Positions 8,840-17,764 are shown, counted from the first letter of the stretch. The stretch: 39,712 nucleotides of DNA from RGIG7179 sp051893555 (GCA_051893555.1 JBJFHL010000056.1:1-39712); one strand, 5' to 3'. Notes: generated by a model from the letters alone, not told the origin. A program made the numbers and translations.

Positions 8840-8867
8840 ATTATAAACGGAATCCGAAAAAAGTCAA
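8840..8867 (-). promoter_or_regulatory. Sigma-A promoter of ilvBHCD
   Basis: Leftward TTGACT (complement of 8862-8867), 16-bp spacer, TATAAT (complement of 8840-8845). This leaves a leader of roughly 95 nt, too short for a T-box riboswitch, and I see no leader peptide rich in branched-chain codons. Confidence 0.7.
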
Positions 8868-8879
8868 CACTTTTGTTGA
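8864..8879. promoter_or_regulatory. Palindrome overlapping the ilvB -35 box, possible operator
   Basis: TCAAC, six bases, GTTGA: a perfect 5+5 dyad that overlaps the -35 hexamer of the leftward ilvB promoter and lies ~50 bp before the leuA promoter. It is well placed for a repressor acting on one or both operons. No regulator gene is adjacent. Confidence 0.4.
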
Positions 8880-8929
8880 TGTTCACAAAAAAATACACAA
8901 TTTTATATCTTTATTTCACAAATTTTGTA

Positions 8930-8958
8930 TTGACATCTGACGACTTTTCTTCTATTCT
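8930..8958 (+). promoter_or_regulatory. Sigma-A promoter of leuACDB
   Basis: TTGACA at 8930-8935, 17-bp spacer, TATTCT at 8953-8958, about 65 bp before the leuA ATG. The short leader excludes a classical T-box. Confidence 0.7.
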
Positions 8959-9023
8959 AATAGTATATAATATAATAATTCTGCGCATTATGCAAGAAAG
9001 GAATAAAGGTATAGATAAGGATT

Positions 9024-10727
9024 ATGAAAAACTTCGAAAAGTACAAGATCGGGTACTTTCCGCCTCCGGAAGAGATGGAATATACCTGGATGAAAAAAGA
9101 CCACATTGAAAAAGCGCCCCTCTGGTGCAGCGTAGACCTGCGTGACGGCAATCAGGCCCTGATCGTACCTATGAGCCTGGAGGAAAAGATAGATTTCTTC
9201 AAGCTGCTGGTAGACATCGGATTCAAGGAAATCGAAGTCGGCTTCCCGGCTGCTTCGGAGACGGAATATGAATTTCTGCGGAAGCTGATCGACGAAGATC
9301 TGATTCCGGACGATGTGACCGTACAGGTGCTGACCCAGTCCCGGCCCCACATCATCGATAAGACCTTCGAGGCTCTGAAGGGCGTCAAACATGCAGTGGT
9401 ACATCTGTACAACTCCACTTCCTTCGCACAGCGCCAGCAGGTGTTCCGTGCATCGAAGGAAGAAATCATTCAGATTGCCAAAGACGGTGCCGTTCTGGTC
9501 AAGGAATATGCGGAAAAATATCCGGAATCTGACTTCCGGTTTGAATATTCTCCGGAAAGCTTCACCGGCACGGAAATGGACTTCGCTGCGGAGATCTGTA
9601 ATGAGGTCATCGATATCTGGCAGCCGACGGCAGAGAAAAAAGTCATCATCAATCTGCCTGCCACCGTGGAAATGTCCATGCCCCATGTGTATGCCAACCA
9701 GATCGAATACATGTGCACCCACCTGCACAATCGCGAAAACATCATCGTTTCCCTCCACCCGCATAACGACCGGGGCACCGGCGTAGCCGATGCAGAGCTG
9801 GGAATCCTGGCCGGTGCGGACAGAATCGAAGGTACCCTGTTCGGCAACGGGGAACGGACCGGTAATGTAGATATCGTGACGCTGGCCATGAACCTGTTCT
9901 CCCACGGAATCAACCCGCAGCTGGATTTTGCAGAGATGCCGAAGATCGTGGAAGCATACGAAGGCTTCACCGACATGACCGTAACCCCGCGTCAGCCGTA
10001 TGCCGGTGCGCTGGTATTCGCAGCCTTCTCCGGTTCCCACCAGGATGCCATCGCCAAGGGCATGAAGTGGGTGGAAGAAAAGAATCCGGACAAATGGACG
10101 GTTCCTTACCTTCCGATCGACCCGCATGATGTGGGCAGAGAATATGACGGTGACGTGATCCGGATCAACAGCCAGTCTGGCAAGGGCGGTGTCGCCTACA
10201 TTCTGGAGCAGAACTACGGCTACATCATTCCGCCGGCCATGCGTTCGGAAGTGGGCTATATGATGAAGGATCTCTCCGACAAGCATCATGAAGAACTGAC
10301 GCCTGCCAGCATTTTCGACGCATTCGAAAAAGAATACATCAACGACTTCACACCGATCGACATCACCCACGCAACCTTCAGCCACTTCTCTGATACCAAG
10401 ACAGAGGACACGGTTGCAGTGAAGATGCGTGTGGTCATCGACGGACACCAGTACAATCTGGAAGCCGACGGAAACGGCCGTCTGGACGCAGTCAGCAACG
10501 GCCTGAAGAAAACCGACTACCACTTCGACTACAAGTTCGTCACCTATTCCGAGCATGCCATCAGTGCCGACTCCAATTCCAAGGCTGCGGCCTATGTCTG
10601 CATTGAAGGAAAAGACGGAAACAAATACTGGGGTGTGGGCACCCATGCCGATATCATTCTGGCTTCCGTCAACGCTCTGGTCAGCGCATTGAACCGGATG
10701 AACAAGAAGATACATTTTGTGAAATAA
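9024..10727 (+). CDS. leuA: 2-Isopropylmalate synthase, long type
   Basis: Condenses acetyl-CoA with 2-oxoisovalerate, the first step of leucine synthesis. The metal-binding site is visible in WCSVDLRDGNQAL (residues 34-46) and in SLHPHNDRGTG (HxH). The C-terminal ~150 residues form the leucine-sensing regulatory domain. At 567 residues with this N-terminus (KIGYFPPPEEMEYTW) it belongs to the longer LeuA2/yeast-like branch, not the ~510-residue E. coli type. It is the first gene of leuACDB, 40 bp before leuC. Feedback inhibition by leucine is expected from the retained regulatory domain. Confidence 0.95.
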   Translation: MKNFEKYKIGYFPPPEEMEYTWMKKDHIEKAPLWCSVDLRDGNQALIVPMSLEEKIDFFKLLVDIGFKEIEVGFPAASETEYEFLRKLIDEDLIPDDVTVQVLTQSRPHIIDKTFEALKGVKHAVVHLYNSTSFAQRQQVFRASKEEIIQIAKDGAVLVKEYAEKYPESDFRFEYSPESFTGTEMDFAAEICNEVIDIWQPTAEKKVIINLPATVEMSMPHVYANQIEYMCTHLHNRENIIVSLHPHNDRGTGVADAELGILAGADRIEGTLFGNGERTGNVDIVTLAMNLFSHGINPQLDFAEMPKIVEAYEGFTDMTVTPRQPYAGALVFAAFSGSHQDAIAKGMKWVEEKNPDKWTVPYLPIDPHDVGREYDGDVIRINSQSGKGGVAYILEQNYGYIIPPAMRSEVGYMMKDLSDKHHEELTPASIFDAFEKEYINDFTPIDITHATFSHFSDTKTEDTVAVKMRVVIDGHQYNLEADGNGRLDAVSNGLKKTDYHFDYKFVTYSEHAISADSNSKAAAYVCIEGKDGNKYWGVGTHADIILASVNALVSALNRMNKKIHFVK

Positions 10728-10767
10728 AGCAATCAAGAATACAATCACAAGGAGGAAAATACCGACT

Positions 10768-12048
10768 ATGGGTATGACAATGACACAGAAAATTCTGGCG
10801 GCACATGCCGGCCTGGACAGCGTAACTGCCGGCCAGCTGATCGAGTGCAGTCTGGATGTGGTAATGGCCAACGACATTACCGGACCGATGGCACTTCCGA
10901 TTTTCCGGCAGATGGCCGACAAAGTTTTCGATCAGGATAAGGTCGTTCTGGTTCCGGACCATTTCACACCGAATAAGGATATCAAATCCGCCCAGAACGC
11001 AAGAGATATTCAGGACTTCTCCAGAGAGCAGGGTCTGACGAACCACATGGTGCAGGGCAAGTGCGGTGTAGAGCACGCCATCCTGCCGGAAAGAGGCATC
11101 GTGACCGCCGGCCAGGCCATCATCGGTGCGGACTCCCACACCTGCTCCTACGGCGCCCTGGGTGCCTTCGGCACCGGCGTGGGCACCACGGATATCGCAG
11201 CCGGCATGGCCACCGGGCAGGCCTGGTTCAAGGTTCCGTCTGCCATCAAGTTCGTGCTGACCGGGAAACCGACCAAATACGTCAGCGGCAAGGATATCAT
11301 TCTACACATCATCGGAAAGATCGGTGTGGACGGTGCCTTATACAAGTCCATGGAGTTTGTAGGCGACGGCATTCAGCACCTGTCCATGGATGACCGGTTC
11401 ACCATCTGCAATATGGCCATCGAAGCCGGTGCCAAGAACGGCATCTTCCCGGTGGATGACCAGACCCTGGCTTACATAAACGAACATTCCACCAAGGAAT
11501 ATCACGTTTACGAAGCGGACTCCGATGCAGAATACGAAGAGACCATCGAAATCGACCTGTCTCAGGTTCGTCCGACGGTGGCCTTCCCGCACCTGCCGGG
11601 CAATGCGCACACCATCGACGAAATCGAAGCTGACGAAAAAATCTATATCGATCAGGTAGTCATCGGCTCCTGCACCAACGGCCGCATCAGCGACATGCGG
11701 AAAGCCGCTGCCATCCTGAAGGGCAGAACCGTACATCCGGAAGTCCGCGTCATGGTCATCCCTGCCACCCAGAAGATCTTCCTGCAGTGCATGGAAGAGG
11801 GCCTGGCACAGATCTTCGTGGAAGCCGGCTGTGCATTCAATACGCCGAGCTGCGGTGCCTGCATGGGCGGCCACATGGGCGTAATGTGTAAAGGCGAAAA
11901 GTGCGTTTCCACCTCCAACCGGAACTTCGTGGGACGTATGGGAGATGTGGACTCCCTGATTTATCTGGCTTCCCCTGAAGTGGCGGCTGCCAGCGCAGTG
12001 ATGGGATACATCGCCAATCCGGAAAAGATGGGAGGAGAAGAAGCATGA
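10768..12048 (+). CDS. leuC: 3-Isopropylmalate dehydratase large subunit
   Basis: Aconitase-family large subunit that isomerises 2- to 3-isopropylmalate with LeuD, using a [4Fe-4S] cluster. The cluster cysteines are visible in IGSCTNGRISDMR and NTPSCGACMGGHMGV. The 426-residue length places it in the shorter archaeal/Clostridia-type LeuC group rather than the ~465-residue enterobacterial type. A GGAGG lies 12 bases before the ATG. Its stop overlaps the leuD start as ATGA, indicating translational coupling of the two subunits. Confidence 0.95.
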   Translation: MGMTMTQKILAAHAGLDSVTAGQLIECSLDVVMANDITGPMALPIFRQMADKVFDQDKVVLVPDHFTPNKDIKSAQNARDIQDFSREQGLTNHMVQGKCGVEHAILPERGIVTAGQAIIGADSHTCSYGALGAFGTGVGTTDIAAGMATGQAWFKVPSAIKFVLTGKPTKYVSGKDIILHIIGKIGVDGALYKSMEFVGDGIQHLSMDDRFTICNMAIEAGAKNGIFPVDDQTLAYINEHSTKEYHVYEADSDAEYEETIEIDLSQVRPTVAFPHLPGNAHTIDEIEADEKIYIDQVVIGSCTNGRISDMRKAAAILKGRTVHPEVRVMVIPATQKIFLQCMEEGLAQIFVEAGCAFNTPSCGACMGGHMGVMCKGEKCVSTSNRNFVGRMGDVDSLIYLASPEVAAASAVMGYIANPEKMGGEEA

Positions 12049-12530
12049 AAGCACAGGGAAAAATCTTAAAATACGGTGACAACGTAGATACCGACGTAAT
12101 CATTCCGGCCAGATATCTGAACTCCTTCGATGCGAAGGAACTGGCCAGTCATGCCATGGTGGACATCGATCCGACCTTCGTAGACCGTCTGGAACCGGGT
12201 GACATTATGGTGGCCGGCAGCAACTTCGGCTGCGGCTCTTCCAGAGAACATGCTCCGCTGGCCCTGAAAACTGCCGGCGTCAGCTGCGTCATCGCACGTT
12301 CCTTTGCCCGGATCTTCTATCGCAACTCCATCAACATCGGCTTCCCGATTCTGGAATGCCCGGAAGCGGCAGATGCCATTGAGGAAGGCGATCAGGTGGA
12401 AGTGGACTTCGATGCGGGCATCATCCGCGATCTGACGAAGAACACCGAGTTCAAGGCACAGCCTTTCCCGGAATTCCTGCAGAAGATGATCGAAGCCAAC
12501 GGTCTGGTAAACTACGTAAATGCGAAATAA
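12045..12530 (+). CDS. leuD: 3-Isopropylmalate dehydratase small subunit
   Basis: 161-residue swivel-domain partner of LeuC. Family motifs are GDNVDTDVIIPARYL near the N-terminus and GSNFGCGSSREHAPLAL, which contributes to the active site, followed by ARSFARIFYRNSINIGFP. The short length matches the small subunits paired with ~420-residue LeuC proteins. The start overlaps the leuC stop by four bases. Confidence 0.95.
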   Translation: MKAQGKILKYGDNVDTDVIIPARYLNSFDAKELASHAMVDIDPTFVDRLEPGDIMVAGSNFGCGSSREHAPLALKTAGVSCVIARSFARIFYRNSINIGFPILECPEAADAIEEGDQVEVDFDAGIIRDLTKNTEFKAQPFPEFLQKMIEANGLVNYVNAK

Positions 12531-12581
12531 ACCCGAAATAAATGCGAAAAAAAGGGACACAGCAAAGGAGCAGAAAACATT

Positions 12582-13670
12582 ATGGATTTTAAAATTGCAG
12601 TCATCCCCGGCGACGGCATCGGTCCGGAAATCATGACCGAGACCCTGAAGGTGCTGGACAAAGTGGGTGAAAAATACGGACACAACTTCAACTATACCAC
12701 GGTTCTCGCAGGCGGTGCGGCCATCGATGCCACCGGTGCCTGCCTGCCGCAGGAGACCCTGGATGTATGCAAGGCCAGCGACGCCGTCATGTTGGGTGCA
12801 GTGGGCGGCCCGAAATGGGACAACATGCCGGGCGGTGAACGTCCGGAACGTGCTCTCCTTGGCCTGCGAAAAGAGCTGGGACTCTTCGCCAACCTGCGCC
12901 CTGCCATGGTCTTCGACCAGCTGGCAGACGCTTCCCCTCTGAAGCCGGAAATCATCGACGGCGGTCTGGATATCGTCATCGTGAGAGAACTCACCGGGGG
13001 AATCTATTTTGGGGAGAGAGGCACCGAAGCCGGTACCCCGGAAGAAGGCACCGTAGCCTGGGACATCGAGAAATACTCCGAAATGGAAATCAAACGAATC
13101 GCGAAAGTGGCCTTCGACATGGCCATGAAGCGGGGCAAGAAAGTCACCAGCGTGGATAAAGCAAACGTGCTGGACAGTTCCCGCCTGTGGAGAAAGACTG
13201 TGGCCGAGGTTGCCAAGGACTATCCGGAAGTGGAACTGGACAACTTCTATGTGGACAATGCCGCCATGCAGCTGGTCAGAGGGCCAAAGCAGTTTGACGT
13301 CATCGTCACCAGCAATATTTTCGGTGACATTCTCTCCGACGAAGCCAGCCAGATCACCGGCTCCATCGGCATGCTGCCTTCCGCCAGCCTGGGTGAAGGC
13401 AACTTCGGTATGTACGAACCGGTACACGGCTCCGCGCCGGACATCGCCGGTCAGAACATCGCCAACCCGATTGCGACGATTCTATCCGCAGCCATGATGC
13501 TGCGCTACACTCTGGGTCTGGGTAAGGAAGCCGACGCCATCGAAAAAGCCGTTTCTGACTTTTTGGACGCCGGATACCGGACACCGGACATCTGCGGACC
13601 TGCTGCCAGAGCTGCAGGTCAGTACAAGACAACTTCGGAAACCGGAGACCTGATCGCCGGATTGATTTAG
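12582..13670 (+). CDS. leuB: 3-Isopropylmalate dehydrogenase
   Basis: NAD+- and Mg2+-dependent oxidative decarboxylase giving 4-methyl-2-oxopentanoate, the leucine 2-oxo acid. Family motifs are IPGDGIGPEI at the N-terminus, GGPKWDNMPGGERPE, the substrate-contacting LRKELGLFANLRPA, and the Mg-binding NIFGDILSDEASQ. At 362 residues it is standard length. AAAGGAG precedes the ATG by 11 bases. It is the last gene of the leu operon, with a strong terminator immediately after its stop. Confidence 0.97.
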   Translation: MDFKIAVIPGDGIGPEIMTETLKVLDKVGEKYGHNFNYTTVLAGGAAIDATGACLPQETLDVCKASDAVMLGAVGGPKWDNMPGGERPERALLGLRKELGLFANLRPAMVFDQLADASPLKPEIIDGGLDIVIVRELTGGIYFGERGTEAGTPEEGTVAWDIEKYSEMEIKRIAKVAFDMAMKRGKKVTSVDKANVLDSSRLWRKTVAEVAKDYPEVELDNFYVDNAAMQLVRGPKQFDVIVTSNIFGDILSDEASQITGSIGMLPSASLGEGNFGMYEPVHGSAPDIAGQNIANPIATILSAAMMLRYTLGLGKEADAIEKAVSDFLDAGYRTPDICGPAARAAGQYKTTSETGDLIAGLI

Positions 13671-13674
13671 CAGT

Positions 13675-13709
13675 ACAAGGTACATCCATCGAGGGTGTAC
13701 CTTTTTTCT
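13675..13709 (+). terminator. Rho-independent terminator of leuACDB
   Basis: AAGGTACA (13677-13684) pairs with TGTACCTT (13696-13703), followed by a run of six T, directly after the leuB stop. Confidence 0.85.
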
Positions 13710-13782
13710 TACCCGGACCTGCCGCACCTGAACCGCCGCGCCTCTGCCCCGGGGTCCGCACCGGAGCCGTCACGGTTGGCAG

Positions 13783-14619
13783 TCAGTGAAACTCTTCCCA
13801 CAAAGGCACCAGAATCCCGTTGATGGCTCGCAGGATGCTGTCCGCGTGAAAAGACCCATCCGGTCCCTCCATGAATATCATCAGATTCTTCGGCGGATAG
13901 ATGCCGTTCAGATGATAAAGCCGCATGGTCTCCTCATCCCTCTTTCGATACTCCTCATTCTGATACATTCCCTTATACTCCATATAAAACGGAAACCTTG
14001 GTGTAATCGGCAGCGTGAAATCCGGATACCTCACCTTCGTATTCCCCTCCTCGTCCCAAATCACCAACTTTTTCTCATAATGGAACGAAAAGCCGCAGGC
14101 GTATAGAATTTCCGCAACCGAAGCTTCTGCCTTCGTCCGGGTCATCAGTCCGAAAGTGGTGGCATGGATCAGCTGATCCCTCCGATACGGGTTTTCAGAC
14201 TGGGTAAACCGCGGCTCATTCTTCTTCCACAGATCTTCGTCCTCCCATGGAATTTCCACGTCCCGATACGCCTTCGGCAAGCAACTGCTGACACTGACAT
14301 AATCGAACGGTTTGCAGGCAGCTAAAAATCTTTCCCTCGCCTTCACGTTCTGCTCCAGGCGACGGATGCTTTCCTCCAGCATGCGCTTGTATTTCAGTTC
14401 GTTGACCAGTGGCGTCATCTGCCGGTTGAGATACTGTGGCGCTGCCATGCCCGGAAGCTTGTGATAGTACTGATCATAAACCGCCTTTCCCGCCTTCTTG
14501 CCGCTGCTGTTTCTGTGCTGCAGATATCCCGGCGGACACTGTTCCAGCCTATCCCGAAACTGCCGGAGCAAAAAACGCTCGTATTCCATCTGCCTTTCCA
14601 CCATCTCTCTGTAAGCCAT
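13783..14619 (-). CDS. PD-(D/E)XK nuclease-like protein of unknown role
   Basis: 278-residue cytoplasmic protein. The first ~110 residues are charged and helical, likely coiled coil around 70-100 (LKYKRMLEESIRRLEQNVKARER). The C-terminal part fits a restriction-endonuclease-like core: an acidic residue in RTKAEASVAEILYACG (E165), then RYPDFTLP (D200), then FYMEYKG (E214-x-K216), then NGIYPPKNLMIFME. Related Bacillota proteins that I recall carry YPDFT...EHFG at the same place; here the last element is E-Y-K-G. I infer a nuclease-like fold, but target and activity are unknown. It stands alone, convergent with leuB, with a large AT-rich gap and a palindromic element upstream. Confidence 0.6.
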   Translation of the reverse strand: MAYREMVERQMEYERFLLRQFRDRLEQCPPGYLQHRNSSGKKAGKAVYDQYYHKLPGMAAPQYLNRQMTPLVNELKYKRMLEESIRRLEQNVKARERFLAACKPFDYVSVSSCLPKAYRDVEIPWEDEDLWKKNEPRFTQSENPYRRDQLIHATTFGLMTRTKAEASVAEILYACGFSFHYEKKLVIWDEEGNTKVRYPDFTLPITPRFPFYMEYKGMYQNEEYRKRDEETMRLYHLNGIYPPKNLMIFMEGPDGSFHADSILRAINGILVPLWEEFH

Positions 14620-14736
14620 ACACTACACTCCTTTCGTTGTGTATTATTAATACCATATTATCCTTTATTTGTAAATACTGTATAAATAAATCTTTTCAGG
14701 AAAATGATTTTCTGCTGCGTTTTCAATCAGCCGATG

Positions 14737-14922
14737 AGTTTGGTTAATCTAACCCGCCAATAAAAGCCTATTTTTCCTCCAAAAACACGTAAAAATCTCT
14801 TAAAAAATTGATTTTTTTCTCGTTTTTCCCGATTTTTCTCCTCTTTTCTTCGCAAAATCCGCATTTTTTACGTGCATTTCAGAGAAAACGCTTCTATATT
14901 GTCGGGTTAATTGTAACTAACT
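14737..14922. repeat. Nested palindromic (MITE-like) element
   Basis: 186-bp AT-rich stretch whose two ends are imperfect inverted repeats over ~55 bp. Clear anchors are TAACCCGCCAATA at 14749-14761 against TATTGTCGGGTTA at 14897-14909, and CACGTAAAAA at 14786-14795 against TTTTTACGTG at 14865-14874. The outermost AGTT and AACT also match. No transposase or open reading frame is inside. It resembles a miniature inverted-repeat element or a large structured RNA. I found only this copy in the window. Confidence 0.6.
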
Positions 14923-14962
14923 GTTGCTGGAGGCTAACCGCAGTGTACAGATGTGCGGATAG

Positions 14963-15008
14963 AAAAAACGACCGCTCACCATGGGAGATATGTGCGGTCG
15001 TTTTTTTG
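14963..15008 (-). terminator. Bidirectional terminator after oadA
   Basis: AAACGACCGC (14966-14975) and GCGGTCGTTT (14994-15003) form a perfect 10-bp stem with T-runs on both strands. It lies about 190 bp beyond the oadA stop and is the likely end of the decarboxylase operon. Confidence 0.8.
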
Positions 15009-15200
15009 TGTATGGCTGCCGACGGAAACCGTCGTCCTTTCGTCTTCCGCCAGCCGTTGCTTCATGCTTTTATTTTACAGGCTGTCCGGCCTCCCCGCAA
15101 GGATTCTGCCGGATTCCTAAATATATTAAGATTTCCATCCCTCTCAGTTAATAATCTAAAGTTCCGGCGTGCCCGGGGGGTCCGGCCCCGCTGACAGCCC

Positions 15201-16604
15201 CTATACCGGATATGCCTTGTTTTCCCGGTCACAGAGGGCTGGGTCGATGCCATGTTGCCGTGCGTCGCGCTCCTTGAAGAAATCCAGGGCAACCTGCGGG
15301 AACAGTGCATAGGACAGCACGTCCTCATCCTGCTGTTTGTAGGCCCCCAGTTCTTCCGAAAGCTTGTGCAGCTCCGGCTTCAGCAGATCTGCCGGACGGC
15401 AGGTGATCGGCTCCTCATCGCCCAAGGCTTTTTTCTGCACCTCCGGGTTAAACGGCCGCATGGTGGCGCCGTACTCTCCGTGAAGCACAGCCTTTGTTTC
15501 CTTGGACATAACCTTATACCGCTCACCCATGAGCACATTGAGCACTGCCTGGGTGCCCACGATCTGCGAGGACGGGGTAACCAGAGGCGGCTCACCAAGA
15601 TCGCTGCGGACACTCGGGATTTCCGCCAGCACATCATAGAACCGGTCAGAGGCATTTTGCTCTTTCAGCTGGGACACCAAATTGGAAAGCATGCCGCCCG
15701 GAACCTGGTACAGCAGGGTTTTCACATCCACGCCCAACACTTTCGGATCCAGGCGTCCGTCTGCAATGAAACGGTCGCGAATCGGCCGGAAATAGTCAGC
15801 GATCTCTGCCAGCAGATTCTGATCCAGTCCCATGTCATACGGCGTACCCCGGAAGGTCTCCACCATCACTTCGGTGGCCGGCTGGCTGGTGCCCATGGCA
15901 AACGGTGACATGGCCGTATCAATGATATCACAGCCCGCTTCCACACCCTTTACATAAGTGATCGGTGCCACACCGCTGGTGCAGTGGCTGTGGAGCTGAA
16001 TCGGCACAGACACGGTCTCCTTCAGTGCGGTCACCAATTCCGTTACATAGTTCGGCGTCAGAATGCCCGCCATATCCTTAATGCAGATGGAGTCTGCCCC
16101 CATGCTTTCAATATCAGCAGCAATCTTCACCCAGTATTCCGTCGTATAAGCAGCACCCGTGGTATAGGCCAGTGCAATCTGTGCCTCGCCGCCCTCTTTT
16201 TTAATGCTCCGCACCGAGGTTTCCAGGTTGCGCAGGTCGTTGAACGCATCGAAGACACGGATGATGTCGATGCCGTTGGCGATGGATTTCTGAACGAAAT
16301 ATTCCACCACATCATCTGCATAATGCCGGTATCCCAGCAGATTCTGGCCGCGGAGCAGCATCTGCAGTTTGGTATTTTTCACCCGGTCGCGGATCAGCCG
16401 CAGCCGATCCCACGGATCCTCCTTCAGGAACCGCAGACAGGCATCAAACGTAGCACCGCCCCAGCATTCCAGCGAGTAAAATCCGACCTGGTCCATTTTG
16501 TCCAGGATCGGCAGCATATCTTCCGTCGCCATTCTGGTGGCGACCAGAGACTGATGCGCATCCCGGAGCACGGTTTCCGTAATTTTTATTTTTTTCTCTG
16601 TCAT
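15201..16604 (-). CDS. oadA: Oxaloacetate decarboxylase alpha / transcarboxylase 5S-type subunit, biotin-free
   Basis: Carboxyltransferase subunit of the pyruvate carboxylase/OadA/5S family, moving CO2 between oxaloacetate (or pyruvate) and carrier biotin. The N-terminal TETVLRDAHQSLVATRM carries the metal-binding aspartate. ICIKDMAGIL has the active-site lysine, and LHSHCTSG the metal histidines. The protein ends after the PYC/OADA domain at 467 residues and lacks the C-terminal biotinyl domain of ~590-residue OadA; the carrier is encoded separately two genes upstream. The frame is open further upstream, but the MTEKKIK start has AAGGAG ahead of it and begins 14 bp after oadB. Confidence 0.9.
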   Translation of the reverse strand: MTEKKIKITETVLRDAHQSLVATRMATEDMLPILDKMDQVGFYSLECWGGATFDACLRFLKEDPWDRLRLIRDRVKNTKLQMLLRGQNLLGYRHYADDVVEYFVQKSIANGIDIIRVFDAFNDLRNLETSVRSIKKEGGEAQIALAYTTGAAYTTEYWVKIAADIESMGADSICIKDMAGILTPNYVTELVTALKETVSVPIQLHSHCTSGVAPITYVKGVEAGCDIIDTAMSPFAMGTSQPATEVMVETFRGTPYDMGLDQNLLAEIADYFRPIRDRFIADGRLDPKVLGVDVKTLLYQVPGGMLSNLVSQLKEQNASDRFYDVLAEIPSVRSDLGEPPLVTPSSQIVGTQAVLNVLMGERYKVMSKETKAVLHGEYGATMRPFNPEVQKKALGDEEPITCRPADLLKPELHKLSEELGAYKQQDEDVLSYALFPQVALDFFKERDARQHGIDPALCDRENKAYPV

Positions 16605-16618
16605 AAATAATCTCCTTT

Positions 16619-17743
16619 TTACACACCGAAGATGGCCATAAATACGCCTGCCGCTACAGCCGTACCGATGACGCCCGCCACGTTTGGTCCCATGGCATGC
16701 ATCAGCAGGAAGTTGGTCGGATCCTCCTCCGCACCCACTTTCTGGGACACTCTGGCCGCCATTGGAACCGCTGAGACGCCTGCAGAACCGATGAGCGGAT
16801 TGATTTTGCCCCCGGACAGCTTGCACATCAGCTTGCCGAAGAGCACGCCGGCAGCAGTGCCAAAGCAGAAGGCCGCCAGGCCGATAATGACGATTTTGAT
16901 GGTATCCCACTTGAGGAAGGCCTCTGCGCTGGTGGTGGCTCCCACCGAAGTACCCAGCAAAATCACCACGATGTACATCAGTGCGTTGGAAGCGGTTTCC
17001 GTCAGCTGTCTGACCACGCCGCTTTCCCGGAACAGGTTGCCCAGCATAAGCATACCCACCAGCGGTGTGGTGGACGGCAGCAGACCGCAGACCACGATGG
17101 TCACCACGATTGGGAACAAAATCCGCTCTCTCCTGGATACCGGCCGCAGCTGCTCCATCTTGATGGCGCGCTCTTCTTTGGTGGTCAGAGCCCGCATGAT
17201 CGGGGGCTGAATGATCGGCACCAGCGACATATAGGAGTAAGCTGCCACGGCAATCGGTCCCATGATTTCCGTCTGATGCAGCTTGGATGCCAGATAGATG
17301 GAAGTCGGACCGTCGGCGCCGCCGATGATGGCGATGGCTGCAGCCGCCAGATCATTGAAACCCAGACACATGGCCAGCAGATAGGCACCGAAAATACCGA
17401 ACTGGGCTGCCGCACCCAGCAGGAAGCTCTTCGGGTTGGCAATCAGCGGACCGAAATCGGTCAGTGCGCCGACGCCCAGGAAAATCAGGGACGGAAGGAT
17501 GGCCCATTCGTCCAGCTGATAGAAGTAATACAGCAGGCCGCCCTCTTCCATAATCGGAGGATAGATATTTACCAGCAGCATGCCGAAGGCGATCGGCAGC
17601 AGCAGCAACGGCTCATACTGTTTGGCGATGGCAAGGTACAGAAATCCGCATGCCACCACGATCATGACCAGATTCCCCAGGGTCAGGTCGAAAAACGCCG
17701 TCTGGTGAATCAGGTTCGAAAGTGTATTCGCAATATATTCCAT
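16619..17743 (-). CDS. oadB: Na+-translocating decarboxylase beta subunit
   Basis: 374-residue polytopic membrane protein that decarboxylates carboxybiotin and couples this to Na+ export. Family signatures are VGALTDFGPLIANPKS (residues 91-106) and IIGGADGPTSIYLASKL (around 139-155), whose aspartate is in the Na+ and carboxybiotin site of characterised OadB. Oad, methylmalonyl-CoA and glutaconyl-CoA decarboxylases all use this subunit, so it proves a Na+ pump but not which acid is decarboxylated. It lies between the biotin carrier gene (21-bp gap) and the 5S-type subunit gene. Confidence 0.95.
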   Translation of the reverse strand: MEYIANTLSNLIHQTAFFDLTLGNLVMIVVACGFLYLAIAKQYEPLLLLPIAFGMLLVNIYPPIMEEGGLLYYFYQLDEWAILPSLIFLGVGALTDFGPLIANPKSFLLGAAAQFGIFGAYLLAMCLGFNDLAAAAIAIIGGADGPTSIYLASKLHQTEIMGPIAVAAYSYMSLVPIIQPPIMRALTTKEERAIKMEQLRPVSRRERILFPIVVTIVVCGLLPSTTPLVGMLMLGNLFRESGVVRQLTETASNALMYIVVILLGTSVGATTSAEAFLKWDTIKIVIIGLAAFCFGTAAGVLFGKLMCKLSGGKINPLIGSAGVSAVPMAARVSQKVGAEEDPTNFLLMHAMGPNVAGVIGTAVAAGVFMAIFGV

Positions 17744-17764
17744 AATGTATGTCCTCTGTCCCTT

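Larger units (their letters stand above)
14620..15200. other. Gene-free stretch with palindromic element and terminator
   Basis: About 580 bp with no credible gene. It holds the upstream region of the PD-(D/E)XK-like gene (ACACAACGAAAGGAGTG before its ATG), an AT-rich nested palindrome (14737-14922) and a strong bidirectional terminator (14963-15008). Between 15010 and 15200 I see nothing I can name. Confidence 0.6.

Noticed and set aside
8738..8840. T-box or leader peptide for ilvB
   Set aside because: The leader is under 100 nt, with no stem I/antiterminator features and no run of branched-chain codons.
8988..10922. 644-codon open frame on the minus strand opposite leuA
   Set aside because: Mirror of the leuA codon pattern; the leuA frame has all motifs, promoter and ribosome binding site.
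16605..16910. 102-residue N-terminal extension of the OadA frame
   Set aside because: It lies antisense-independent but within the oadB coding region in another frame and has no family similarity; the ATG at 16604 has AAGGAG.
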